From positions 1 through 11,162 of the forward strand of contig JBAZDY010000048.1 of NCBI GenBank assembly GCA_041654215.1: a stretch of 11,162 nucleotides of DNA, in the 5' to 3' direction. The notes under the pieces were generated by a model. That model did not search any database. It was given only the letters and a program-made list of their open reading frames with translations, and was not told the origin of the DNA. Positions 1 to 7,173 of this stretch are shown piece by piece. Each line of letters starts with the position of its first letter. Position 1 is the first letter of the stretch. The position numbers and the translations under genes were made by a program. The DNA is from Undivivens sp041654215. GTDB lineage: Bacteria; Omnitrophota; Gorgyraeia; Gygaellales; Profunditerraquicolaceae.

Positions 1-1
1 A

Positions 2-772
2 ATGATAGAGATCAAAAAGCTTCACAAGAGTTTCGGCGGCAGAAAGGTGCTGGATGGGGTCGATCTGAAGATCCCGGAAGGCCGCACGCTGGTTATCATC
101 GGGCGCTCCGGCTGCGGCAAGAGCGTTTTGCTCAAGCATATCATCGGTCTGCTGAAGCCGGATTCCGGCGGCGTCTTCGTGGACGGGGCGGACATTTCGC
201 GCCTTAAGGAAGAGGAACTGGAGCGTATCCGCCGGAGCATAGAGATGGTTTTTCAGGGAGGGGCCCTTTTTGATTCGCTTACCGTGGGAGAGAACGTTGG
301 ATTCCGCTATCTGGAGCACGGAGGTATGGAGAAGGGCGCCCTTAAGGAAAGGGTGCGCGAGTCGCTGGCGTTGGTGGGGCTTTATTCGATCGAGGAGATG
401 CTGCCTTCGGAATTGAGCGGCGGGATGAAGAAGAGGGTCGCGGTGGCCAGGGCGATATGCACCGGACCGCGGATAATACTTTACGACGAGCCGACTACCG
501 GTGTGGACCCGATAACCGCCGATTCCATAAACGGGTTGATACGCAGCCTGCACGATAGGCTGAAGGTGACCTCCATAGTGGTCACCCACGACATGAAAAG
601 CGCTTATTCCATCGCGGACAGGATAGCGATGCTCTATGAGGGCAAAATAATTGCCGAAGGGACGCCCGCGGATATTCAGCATTCGGCCGACCCGGTGGTT
701 CAGCAGTTCATCAACGGTCTGTCCACCGGTCCGATAACCGACACCAGCTCCGTGCATTCCGGAGCAAAATAG
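2..772 (+). CDS. mlaF: MlaF-type ABC transporter ATPase (phospholipid / MCE system)
   Basis: Cytoplasmic ATPase that would power an MCE-type lipid transporter together with an MlaE-like permease. The 256-residue product is a complete single ABC domain: Walker A GRSGCGKS at residues 34-41, Q-loop Gln85, signature LSGGM at 138-142, Walker B ILYDEP at 159-164 and H-loop His196. The stretch VFQGGALFDSLTV after Walker A is typical of the MlaF/Ttg2A subfamily rather than of amino-acid or drug ABC ATPases. The ATG begins at the second base of the window, so its ribosome site is not visible. The first bases read ATGA, so the upstream gene (mlaE expected, an inference) may overlap it. The MCE gene follows after 9 bases, which supports the subfamily call. 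The start could lie further upstream, but the N-terminus already has the normal family length. Confidence 0.93.
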   Translation: MIEIKKLHKSFGGRKVLDGVDLKIPEGRTLVIIGRSGCGKSVLLKHIIGLLKPDSGGVFVDGADISRLKEEELERIRRSIEMVFQGGALFDSLTVGENVGFRYLEHGGMEKGALKERVRESLALVGLYSIEEMLPSELSGGMKKRVAVARAICTGPRIILYDEPTTGVDPITADSINGLIRSLHDRLKVTSIVVTHDMKSAYSIADRIAMLYEGKIIAEGTPADIQHSADPVVQQFINGLSTGPITDTSSVHSGAK

Positions 773-781
773 GGGGAGAAA

Positions 782-1411
782 ATGAGGGTTGAGAGGTCTA
801 ATCTCGAGTTGAAAGTCGGCGTTTTTGTCGCCGTGGGGCTGTTGATTCTAATCGTTTTCATACTGCTGATAGGCGATTTCAAGACCCTTAGGTCGGGGTA
901 CCGTCTTAATTTCACCTTTCATTTCATAAACGGTGTGAAAATAGGGGCGCCGGTGCGTTTCGCCGGAGTGGACGTCGGAGAGGTTAAGAATATATCTCTG
1001 GTCACGGATGGGGCTTCTACCTCCGTCAACGTATCGGTATGGGTGAAGAAAGAAGTCAGTATCCCCGCCGATTCCAGGGTCTGGGTGAACACCCTCGGCC
1101 TGCTTGGGGAGAAATACGTAGAGATTATTCCTGGCACCAACTCCGCCGCCGCGCTTGAACCCGATTCGGTGGTCAAAGGCAACGACCCGGTGGCGATGCA
1201 CGAGGTGACCGAGACCGCCCGCGTTCTGGTAAACGACATTCAGGATGCGCTTAACAGGATCAAACGGGGAGAGGGCACGCTCGGGCGTCTTTTGTTCGAC
1301 GATACCCTTTACCGGGAAGTGGACGCGCTTGTGATAGACATAAGGAGAAATCCCTGGAAACTGTTCTGGAAAACCAAGGAGAAAACCGTGCGCGCTCCTG
1401 CGGAGCGCTAA
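782..1411 (+). CDS. mlaD: MCE-domain protein, MlaD-like periplasmic lipid-binding subunit
   Basis: Substrate-binding component of an Mla-type ABC transporter, anchored in the inner membrane with its MCE domain in the periplasm. The 209-residue product has a short charged N-terminus, one strongly hydrophobic helix at about residues 12-32 (anchor, no cleavage site seen), and one MCE domain at about 38-115 containing the conserved LGLLGEKYVEIIPG stretch. A shorter helical tail with RRNPWKLFWK near the C-terminus resembles the NPW segment seen at the end of many MCE proteins. Length is close to E. coli MlaD (183 aa) and much shorter than the long mycobacterial Mce proteins. A purine-rich AGGGGGAG at 771-778 precedes the ATG and overlaps the end of mlaF, so the two genes are probably co-translated. 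The symbol is by family resemblance; orthology to MlaD is not proven. Confidence 0.88.
   Translation: MRVERSNLELKVGVFVAVGLLILIVFILLIGDFKTLRSGYRLNFTFHFINGVKIGAPVRFAGVDVGEVKNISLVTDGASTSVNVSVWVKKEVSIPADSRVWVNTLGLLGEKYVEIIPGTNSAAALEPDSVVKGNDPVAMHEVTETARVLVNDIQDALNRIKRGEGTLGRLLFDDTLYREVDALVIDIRRNPWKLFWKTKEKTVRAPAER
1392..1408 (+). other. Perfect inverted repeat at the mce stop codon
   Basis: GCGCTCC (1392-1398) and GGAGCGC (1402-1408) form a 7-bp GC-rich stem with a 3-base TGC loop just before the TAA stop of the MCE gene. No T-run follows, so it is not a classical intrinsic terminator. It could slow or protect mRNA ends between the mla genes and pilT. It lies in coding sequence, so it may also be chance. 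Confidence 0.35.
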
Positions 1412-1433
1412 CGCGGTTCTCGGCAGATTTTCG

Positions 1434-1441
1434 AGAGGAGG
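1434..1441 (+). promoter_or_regulatory. Strong Shine-Dalgarno for the PilZ-PilT gene
   Basis: AGAGGAGG ends 9 bases before the ATG at 1451. It is one of the best ribosome sites in the window and fixes the start of the PilZ-PilT gene, confirming that the PilZ part is translated as the N-terminus. Confidence 0.8.
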
Positions 1442-1450
1442 CTGAAGATT

Positions 1451-2833
1451 ATGACGCAAGGAATAGTGGATAAGAGGAACGCCAAAAGAAAGATAAGTCA
1501 TTTTCCCATCCGGTACCGCGTCCTGGGAAAAGAGGACGCGCCCGCTATGACCGCTTTGAGCGTGGACTTGAGTTCCAAAAGCGTCGCGTTCGAGGTTCAG
1601 GAACTCTTTCAGCTCGGCACGCGCGTCGAGGCCGAACTGATGGTGCCGTCTTTGCCTCACGCCGTGAAGATAAAGGGCAAGGTCAACAGGATAGAGGAGA
1701 CGGCCCGCAAACGTTACCTGCACAGCATACTCTTCGAGGAGATCAAGAAAGACGACCAGTCCGCGATAGAAAAATACGTCCAGTTGATAGACATAGATTC
1801 CATATTGAGACTGGCGATAAAACGCAAGGCATCCAGCCTGCATATGGTCTCCGGTCAGCCGCCGATCTTCAGGATCGAAGGAGAAATCTTCCACCTGGAC
1901 ATACTGCCGATAAGCGCCGAGGATCTCAAGAGGATGGTTTTGAGCATGATCAACGAGAAACAGCGCGCCATTTTCAACGAGAGGCTGGAACTGGATTTCT
2001 CCTATTTCATACCGGAAGGCACGCGTTTCAGGGTTAATATGTTCCTTGACCGGGGCAGTCTTTCCGCGGTGTTCAGGATCATCAACAACCGGATCCGGAC
2101 TTTCACCGAACTCGGCCTTCCCGGAATAGCCGACGACATCACCAAACGGCGCAAAGGTTTGATTGTCGTCACCGGTCCTGTGGACAGCGGTAAATCCACC
2201 ACCCTGGCGGCGATGGTAGACAAGATCAACCACGACAGGGAGAGCGTTGTCATCAGCATCGAAGATCCGATCGAATACGTGCACAAGAATATCCGCAGCA
2301 TAATCCATCAGCGGGAGGTGGGCACGGACACGCTTTCTTTCGCCAACGCCTTGAGACACGTTTTGCGCCAGGACGCAGACGTCATCCTGGTCGGCGAAAT
2401 GCGCGACCTGGAGTCTATCTCCAAAACCATCACCGCCGCGGAGACAGGACAGCTGGTCATGGCTACCCTGCATACTCCCGACACGGTCGAGTGTATCAAC
2501 AGGATCATCGACGTTTATCCGGCGGCCCAGCAGGAACAGGTCCGCGTGCAGCTGGCTTCCTGTATAGAGTGTATCATCGGCCAGCACCTGATACCGAGAC
2601 GCGACGGGACAGGCAGGGTGCTCGCCACCGAGGTCCTCGTGGCCACCCCGGCCATCAGGAACTTGATCAGGACGAAACAGTCGGAACAGATACACGCCTA
2701 CCTGGAAGCGGGAGGCGAGTACGGCATGCACACTATGGATTCTTCCTTGATCAAGCTGGTGCAGGACGGAATAGTCGACCGCGAGATCGCGGTCGGTTAC
2801 GCCAAGAACAAGGAACGGTTCCAGTACCTGTAA
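1451..2833 (+). CDS. pilT: PilZ-PilT fusion: type IV pilus retraction ATPase with N-terminal PilZ domain
   Basis: Hexameric ATPase expected at the cytoplasmic base of a type IV pilus, where PilT depolymerises the pilus. At 460 residues it is about 100 longer than usual PilT (about 345-370). The extra N-terminus (about 1-112) looks like a PilZ domain: R9-x3-R13 followed by DLSSKS at 39-44, where the usual D/N-x-S-x-x-G ends in Ser. Residues about 113-460 are PilT-like: Walker A GPVDSGKST at 242-250, Asp box ISIEDPIEYVH at 268-278, Walker B VILVGEMRD at 311-319 with Glu316, and His box TGQLVMATLHT at 332-342. AIRNLIRTK at 401-409 matches the PilT AIRNLIRE motif linked to retraction. The PilB/GspE tetracysteine motif is absent, favouring PilT over an assembly ATPase. 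The Walker A has VD where PilT normally has TG. No other pilus genes lie nearby, as is common for pilT. Confidence 0.9.
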   Translation: MTQGIVDKRNAKRKISHFPIRYRVLGKEDAPAMTALSVDLSSKSVAFEVQELFQLGTRVEAELMVPSLPHAVKIKGKVNRIEETARKRYLHSILFEEIKKDDQSAIEKYVQLIDIDSILRLAIKRKASSLHMVSGQPPIFRIEGEIFHLDILPISAEDLKRMVLSMINEKQRAIFNERLELDFSYFIPEGTRFRVNMFLDRGSLSAVFRIINNRIRTFTELGLPGIADDITKRRKGLIVVTGPVDSGKSTTLAAMVDKINHDRESVVISIEDPIEYVHKNIRSIIHQREVGTDTLSFANALRHVLRQDADVILVGEMRDLESISKTITAAETGQLVMATLHTPDTVECINRIIDVYPAAQQEQVRVQLASCIECIIGQHLIPRRDGTGRVLATEVLVATPAIRNLIRTKQSEQIHAYLEAGGEYGMHTMDSSLIKLVQDGIVDREIAVGYAKNKERFQYL

Positions 2834-2864
2834 AAAGAAACGCCGCCTGGTATCTTTTATCGCA

Positions 2865-4229
2865 ATGAAATTGAAAACCGCCTTTATCTGCCAAAACTGC
2901 GGTTATCGTTCTCCGCGGTGGCTGGGACGCTGTCCGGACTGCCAGACCTGGAATTCGCTGGTGGAAGAAGAAGTGCGTTCCGGACCGGCGGCTGTTTCCG
3001 CGCGCGCGGGATCGGCTGACGAGCCGGTGCTGCTTGAAAAGGTCTCCATCAGCGAAAGTATACGCCTTAAAACCGGCATCGGGGAGTTCGACAGGGTCTT
3101 AGGCGGCGGCATCGTGGCAGGTTCGGTGGTACTTGTCGGGGGAGACCCCGGCGTCGGTAAATCCACCGTTTCTATGCAGATATCCAGCAGGGTTGCGTCG
3201 CAGGGAAAGACCGTGCTTTATATCAGCGGGGAAGAGTCGGTGCAGCAAACCAAATTGCGCGCCGAGCGCCTGGGGGCGGGTAAAGGAACGGATCTTTACA
3301 TCGTTAACCAGACCGATATTTCCCTGGTCCGGGAATACGTGAAAAAGCTTTCCCCGGCGGTGCTGATAGTGGATTCCATTCAGGTTGTCTATGACCCGCA
3401 GCTCGGTTCTTCTCCGGGCAGCGTGAGTCAGGTGCGCGAATGCGCCGGAGAGCTTACCAGGCTGGCGAAAAGCAGCGGCATGGCGGTTTTCATAATCGGG
3501 CATGTTACCAAAGAAGGGACGCTGGCCGGGCCGCGGGTGCTGGAACATATAGTGGATACGGTCCTTTATTTCGAGGGCGACAGGTTTGCCCTTTATCGCA
3601 TACTGCGCGCGGTGAAGAACCGTTTCGGTTCCACCAACGAAATCGGTGTGTTCGAGATGACTTCCGGCGGGCTGCTGGAGGTCGCCAACCCGTCGCAGAT
3701 ATTCCTGTCCGAACGTCCGGAGAATATCCCCGGTTCGGTGGTCACCGCGGTAATGGAAGGGACGCGGCCGGTGCTGGTAGAGATACAGGCCTTGGTAAGC
3801 AGGTCTGGTTTTGGTTACGCCAGGCGCAGGGCGCAGGGATTCGACTCCAACCGGTTGTCGCTGCTGGTGGCGGTGCTGGAAAAAAGGATAGGATATTCCC
3901 TTGAAACCGAAGACATCTTCGTCAACGTCGTCGGAGGGATGAAAATTGAGGACCCCGTGGCGGACCTCGCCGTCGCCTGTTCCGTGGCTTCGGCTTTCCG
4001 CGGCAGGCCGTTGCCGGGAGATATTCTTGTACTCGGAGAAGTGGGGCTGGCCGGGGAAGTGCGCAGTGTCTCACAGGCCGCCGCGCGCATCAAAGAGGGG
4101 GAAAAACTGGGTTTTAAGAAATGCCTGCTTCCCAAAGGCAATATGCCTTCACCCGGCGGCTGCGGCGCCATGCAACTGGTCCCGGTGGGCAATCTGCGGG
4201 AGACGCTGGACATACTTTTAGGAGGTTAA
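2865..4229 (+). CDS. radA: DNA repair protein RadA (Sms)
   Basis: RecA-like ATPase and branch-migration helicase acting on recombination intermediates in the cytoplasm. The 454-residue product has the full family layout: N-terminal zinc finger with C9-x2-C12 and C23-x2-C26, RecA-type core with Walker A GGDPGVGKS at 92-100, the RadA-specific KNRFGST at 251-257, and a C-terminal Lon-protease-like domain (about 270-454) including FDSNRLSLLVAVLEKR at 326-341. Length matches RadA in other bacteria (about 450-460). The start at 2865 puts the zinc finger at its usual distance from the N-terminus, but no good Shine-Dalgarno is visible in the 31-base gap after pilT, so translation may be weak or coupled. 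Its last codons (Gly-Gly-stop) supply the ribosome site for the next gene. Confidence 0.96.
   Translation: MKLKTAFICQNCGYRSPRWLGRCPDCQTWNSLVEEEVRSGPAAVSARAGSADEPVLLEKVSISESIRLKTGIGEFDRVLGGGIVAGSVVLVGGDPGVGKSTVSMQISSRVASQGKTVLYISGEESVQQTKLRAERLGAGKGTDLYIVNQTDISLVREYVKKLSPAVLIVDSIQVVYDPQLGSSPGSVSQVRECAGELTRLAKSSGMAVFIIGHVTKEGTLAGPRVLEHIVDTVLYFEGDRFALYRILRAVKNRFGSTNEIGVFEMTSGGLLEVANPSQIFLSERPENIPGSVVTAVMEGTRPVLVEIQALVSRSGFGYARRRAQGFDSNRLSLLVAVLEKRIGYSLETEDIFVNVVGGMKIEDPVADLAVACSVASAFRGRPLPGDILVLGEVGLAGEVRSVSQAAARIKEGEKLGFKKCLLPKGNMPSPGGCGAMQLVPVGNLRETLDILLGG
4220..4225 (+). promoter_or_regulatory. Shine-Dalgarno of the PIN-TRAM gene inside the end of radA
   Basis: AGGAGG lies in the last codons of radA, 10 bases before the ATG at 4236. 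It fixes that start and ties translation of the PIN-TRAM gene to termination of radA at 4227-4229. Confidence 0.75.
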
Positions 4230-4235
4230 TTTTAT

Positions 4236-5222
4236 ATGAATATCTTTTTCCTGCGTCTGCTTTTTCTCATGGGCGGCACTATCGTCGGTTATAATTTTTC
4301 CGGGATATATCTCAACAGCAGCGGTCTGTTCGGCGCGCTGGTCGGATTGTCGGCGGCGTTATGCATAATGCTTCTGGAGATGGGCATGAGGCGCGTGTCG
4401 GTACGCGGGCTTTCCAGCGCGGTCTTCGGGCTTGTCCTGGGATTGATCATGGCAAAACTCGTCGGAGACGCTTTTTCGATCGCTCCTCTGGCCCCGGAAC
4501 AGCTTTCCCTTGCCAGGGTGCTGTTGACTTCGATATTCTGTTACCTCGGCATGCTGATAGGTCTGCGCGGCAAGGATGAATTCAACGTGATCATTCCTTA
4601 CGTGCGCCTGCGCCGGCAGGATTATTCGGAAGGCATTAACGTGCTCGACACCAGCGTGATCATCGACGGCAGGATCATCGACATCTACAAGACCAATTTT
4701 TTGACCGGCAGGCTGGTGATTCCGCGTTTCGTGCTGAGGGAACTGCAGCAGATCGCCGACTCCACTGATTCTGTTAGGCGCCAGCGCGGCAAGAGGGGGC
4801 TTGAGATACTTCATAACTTGCAGAAGAACGCCGCCGGCGATATCACTATCAGCGAGGAGGAGATACCGGAAGTCCCCGAGGTTGACGCCAAACTCGTGAA
4901 ACTGGCCAAACTTCTGGAAGCGAAGATATTGACCGTTGACTTCAATCTTAACCGCGTGGCTTCCCTGGACGGCATAAAAGTCCTCAATATCAACGAGCTG
5001 GCCAACGCGCTCAAACCGGTGGTCTTTCCCGGGGAGATAATGCAGATCAAGCTGATCAAAGAAGGGAAGGAGCACAACCAGGCGGTCGGCTACCTTGAAG
5101 ACGGGACAATGGTGGTGGTGGAGGACGCCCGAAAGTTCATCGGGCAGGAGCTCAAGGTAATAGTTACTTCCGTGCTGCAGACTCAGGCCGGCCGGATGAT
5201 ATTTACCAGGACGGACAGATAA
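4236..5222 (+). CDS. Integral membrane PIN-TRAM domain protein (YacL family)
   Basis: Membrane protein with a predicted ribonuclease domain; the family's biological role is poorly defined. The 328-residue product begins with about four transmembrane helices (about 4-26, 30-48, 58-77, 91-110). A PIN domain follows at about 135-257, with acidic residues in the expected places: Asp138 in VLDTSVIIDGR, Glu169 in VLRELQQIAD, and Asp235 in LTVDFNLNR. A TRAM domain (about 262-325, RNA-binding fold) ends the protein. This layout and the position between radA and ispD match Bacillus YacL. disA, which lies between radA and yacL in Bacillus, is absent here. The metal-binding acids suggest an active nuclease, but that is inferred from the family. 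Confidence 0.9.
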   Translation: MNIFFLRLLFLMGGTIVGYNFSGIYLNSSGLFGALVGLSAALCIMLLEMGMRRVSVRGLSSAVFGLVLGLIMAKLVGDAFSIAPLAPEQLSLARVLLTSIFCYLGMLIGLRGKDEFNVIIPYVRLRRQDYSEGINVLDTSVIIDGRIIDIYKTNFLTGRLVIPRFVLRELQQIADSTDSVRRQRGKRGLEILHNLQKNAAGDITISEEEIPEVPEVDAKLVKLAKLLEAKILTVDFNLNRVASLDGIKVLNINELANALKPVVFPGEIMQIKLIKEGKEHNQAVGYLEDGTMVVVEDARKFIGQELKVIVTSVLQTQAGRMIFTRTDR

Positions 5223-5227
5223 GCGAT

Positions 5228-5938
5228 ATGTCGGCTTCCGTGATATTGCTGGCGGCAGGAAAAGGGAAGAGATTCTCTTCTTCCGGGCCGAAAGTACTGG
5301 CTTCGCTCGGCGGCAAACCGGTTTTTCTCCATTCTCTGCGGACTTTTGCCGCGCACCCGGACGTCTCGGAAGTGGTGCTGGTTGCCGGAAGGGAGTCTTT
5401 TAACGGCTTGCGGGCGGCGGTTAAGAAAACCCGCTTAACGAAACCGGTAAAAATGGTTTATGGCGGAAAAGAACGCCAGGATTCCGTTCGCCGCGGGCTG
5501 GAGCGCGTTTCGCCGTCCGCGGATATTATTCTGATTCACGACGCGGCCAGGCCGTTAATTTCCCTTTCTCTTGTGGACATGATGATAAAGCAGGCGGCGC
5601 TGCACGGAGCGGTTGTTCCGGGAGTCCCGTTGAAAGGCACCATAAAAGAGGTCGCCGGAGCGCGCGGCGCGGGACGCCGTTACGGAGGCCGGGTGGCCGC
5701 AACTCCGGACAGGGCGCGTTTCTGCGAAGTGCAGACCCCGCAGGCCTTCAAGCGGCGGATCATACTGGAGGCGTATTCTCGCATGCCCGCCGGCAGGGTG
5801 TTTACGGACGATGCTTCGCTGGTGGAGGCGATGGGAAGAAAAGTGATGGTCTCCGCGGGAGAATATACGAACATAAAGATAACTACTCCGGAAGATATGG
5901 TCTTGGCCGCGGCAGTATTGCGCGCGGCGGGGAGATGA
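5228..5938 (+). CDS. ispD: 2-C-methyl-D-erythritol 4-phosphate cytidylyltransferase
   Basis: Third enzyme of the MEP isoprenoid pathway: joins CTP and methylerythritol 4-phosphate to give CDP-methylerythritol. The 236-residue product has the family signature throughout: LLAAGKGKRF at 7-16 (nucleotide-binding loop with Arg15), Lys22, GGKERQDSVRRGL at 79-91, HDAARP at 104-109, Thr138, Arg162, VQTPQAF at 168-174, TDDASLVE at 193-200 and NIKITTPEDM at 215-224 with Lys217. Length equals E. coli IspD (236 aa). It starts 5 bases after the PIN-TRAM stop, with only a weak AGGACGGA about 12 bases upstream, so coupling is likely. ispF overlaps its stop, as in many bacteria where the two are adjacent or fused. 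Confidence 0.96.
   Translation: MSASVILLAAGKGKRFSSSGPKVLASLGGKPVFLHSLRTFAAHPDVSEVVLVAGRESFNGLRAAVKKTRLTKPVKMVYGGKERQDSVRRGLERVSPSADIILIHDAARPLISLSLVDMMIKQAALHGAVVPGVPLKGTIKEVAGARGAGRRYGGRVAATPDRARFCEVQTPQAFKRRIILEAYSRMPAGRVFTDDASLVEAMGRKVMVSAGEYTNIKITTPEDMVLAAAVLRAAGR
5929..5934 (+). promoter_or_regulatory. Ribosome site that questions the ispF start
   Basis: GGGGAG directly abuts the ATG at 5935 with no spacer, but sits 6 bases from an in-frame TTG at 5941. By spacing, the TTG could be the true ispF start, removing two residues. The ATG overlaps the ispD stop as ATGA and would depend on re-initiation. Confidence 0.45.
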
Positions 5939-6426
5939 AATTGGAATATCGCAGCGGTATTGGATACGATATACACCGGCTCGTCGAAGGGCGAAGGCTC
6001 TTCCTTTGCGGCCTGGAGGTGCCTTATGAAAAAGGACTGCTTGGTCATTCCGACGGAGACGCGGCCCTGCACGCTTTATGCGACGCCCTGCTGGGCGCCT
6101 GCGCCCTGGGGGACATAGGAGAGTTCTTCCCCGACAGCGAGCCGGCTTATAAGGACGCGTCCAGTTCTCTGCTTTTGGAGAAGGTGCGGCGCGCGGTCGA
6201 GCGAAAAGGGTTTTCGGTGGTCAACGTGGATATAGTGATAATCGCGCAGGAACCGGCGCTGCGCGCGTATAAATCCGGGATGAGGGAAAAAATCGCCGCC
6301 ATCCTCGGAATATCCCCGGAAGCGGTGGGCGTGAAAGCCAAGACTGCCGAGGGGCTGGGAGAAATAGGAAGAAAGGAGGCCGTGGCCGCTTACGCCGCCG
6401 CGACCGTCCGCAGGAGGAAATCTTGA
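5935..6426 (+). CDS. ispF: 2-C-methyl-D-erythritol 2,4-cyclodiphosphate synthase
   Basis: Fifth enzyme of the MEP pathway: closes CDP-methylerythritol 2-phosphate to the cyclic diphosphate with release of CMP; works as a homotrimer. The 163-residue product has the zinc ligands Asp12 and His14 in GIGYDIHRL and His46, matching E. coli D8, H10 and H42 with a constant offset of four. It also has HSDGD at 38-42, GDIGEFFPD and the late KAKTAEGLGEIGRKEAVAAYA segment typical of the family. The ATG overlaps the ispD stop (ATGA); a TTG at 5941 is an alternative start with a better-placed ribosome site. The protein is complete and of normal length (about 155-165). IspE, the intervening enzyme, is not in this window. 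Confidence 0.96.
   Translation: MKLEYRSGIGYDIHRLVEGRRLFLCGLEVPYEKGLLGHSDGDAALHALCDALLGACALGDIGEFFPDSEPAYKDASSSLLLEKVRRAVERKGFSVVNVDIVIIAQEPALRAYKSGMREKIAAILGISPEAVGVKAKTAEGLGEIGRKEAVAAYAAATVRRRKS
6412..6417 (+). promoter_or_regulatory. Shine-Dalgarno that sets the cysE start
   Basis: AGGAGG lies 8 bases before the ATG at 6426 and inside the end of ispF. It favours that ATG over the TTG one codon upstream at 6423. The ispF stop and cysE start share bases as TGATG. Confidence 0.75.
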
Positions 6427-7118
6427 TGCCGTTCATTCTGTCGTTATTGTTGCTGGTTTGCGGGGCGCTGTTTGCGGTTTTCGCCGCCGCCGCGCTCTTT
6501 TTCCGCGACGAGATAAACGCCGCCCGTTCCAAGGATCCGGCTGCCAGGAGCCTGCTGGAGATCGTCATTCTTTACCAGGGGCTGCACGCCTTGCTCTGTT
6601 ACCGCGTCGCGAGGGTCTTTTTCCGTTTTAAACTTTATCTTGCGGCCAGGCTGGTCAGTCAGTTTGGCAGGCAGTGGACCGGAATAGAGATACATCCCGG
6701 GGCCTCCATCGGGCGCGGGCTTTTCATCGACCACGGTATGGGGGTGGTGATCGGAGAGACCGCTGTGGTCGGAGACAACGTGCTTTTATACCAGGGAGTG
6801 ACTCTCGGCGGCACGGGTATCCGCAAAGGCAAGCGGCATCCCACGGTCGGGGATAATGTGGTCATCGGAGCCGGGGCCAAGGTGCTCGGCGACATAAAAA
6901 TAGGCGATAATTCCTACATCGGCGCCAACGCGGTGGTGATCAAGGATGTGCCGCCCAATTCTACGGTGGTGGGCGTCCCGGGGAGGATCACGCGGCAGGA
7001 CGGCAAGAAGATAGACATAAGTCTCGACCACATACACATACTCGACCCTCTGGTGGAGAGCATAGAAGAACTGCAGAAACGCATAGAGCGACTGGAGAGG
7101 GACAGAAAAACGAATTGA
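6426..7118 (+). CDS. cysE: Serine O-acetyltransferase with N-terminal membrane segment
   Basis: Transfers acetyl from acetyl-CoA to L-serine, giving O-acetylserine, the precursor of cysteine. The 230-residue product carries an EIVILYQGLHALLCYRVARVF segment (about 45-65) typical of CysE and a left-handed beta-helix of hexapeptide repeats (about 85-190). That helix includes IEIHPGASIGRG, FIDHGMGVVIGET with Asp102 and His103 (E. coli D157/H158), GGTGIRKGKRHP with His138, and VVGVPGRI. A heptad-like charged tail (about 206-226) may be a coiled coil, as in Bacillus-type CysE. Odd point: the first 25 or so residues are almost wholly hydrophobic, whereas Bacillus CysE starts directly at the soluble region, so this copy may be membrane-anchored. 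The C-terminus is Asn, not the Ile that docks into O-acetylserine sulfhydrylase in E. coli. ispF lies directly upstream and cysS 55 bases downstream. Confidence 0.94.
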   Translation: MPFILSLLLLVCGALFAVFAAAALFFRDEINAARSKDPAARSLLEIVILYQGLHALLCYRVARVFFRFKLYLAARLVSQFGRQWTGIEIHPGASIGRGLFIDHGMGVVIGETAVVGDNVLLYQGVTLGGTGIRKGKRHPTVGDNVVIGAGAKVLGDIKIGDNSYIGANAVVIKDVPPNSTVVGVPGRITRQDGKKIDISLDHIHILDPLVESIEELQKRIERLERDRKTN

Positions 7119-7173
7119 TCCCGTCCGAAGCCGGTCTTCAGCCGGAGGCCGTATTGATAAGGAAGATTCAGCC

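Noticed and set aside
848..2731. Long open frame on the minus strand (627 codons) across the MCE and PilZ-PilT genes
   Set aside because: It lies fully antisense to two genes with clear family motifs, shows no recognisable domain, and has the His/Arg/Gln-rich look of a mirror frame in GC-rich DNA.
1451..2833. Assignment as PilB or GspE assembly ATPase
   Set aside because: It lacks the tetracysteine zinc motif and the long N1E domain of those proteins and has the PilT-type AIRNLIR motif near the C-terminus.
7119..7173. Terminator or promoter between cysE and cysS
   Set aside because: Only short GC-rich inverted pieces (for example GAAG/CTTC) without a T-run, and no paired -35 and -10 boxes. 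The 55-base gap seems to be a spacer with a ribosome site.
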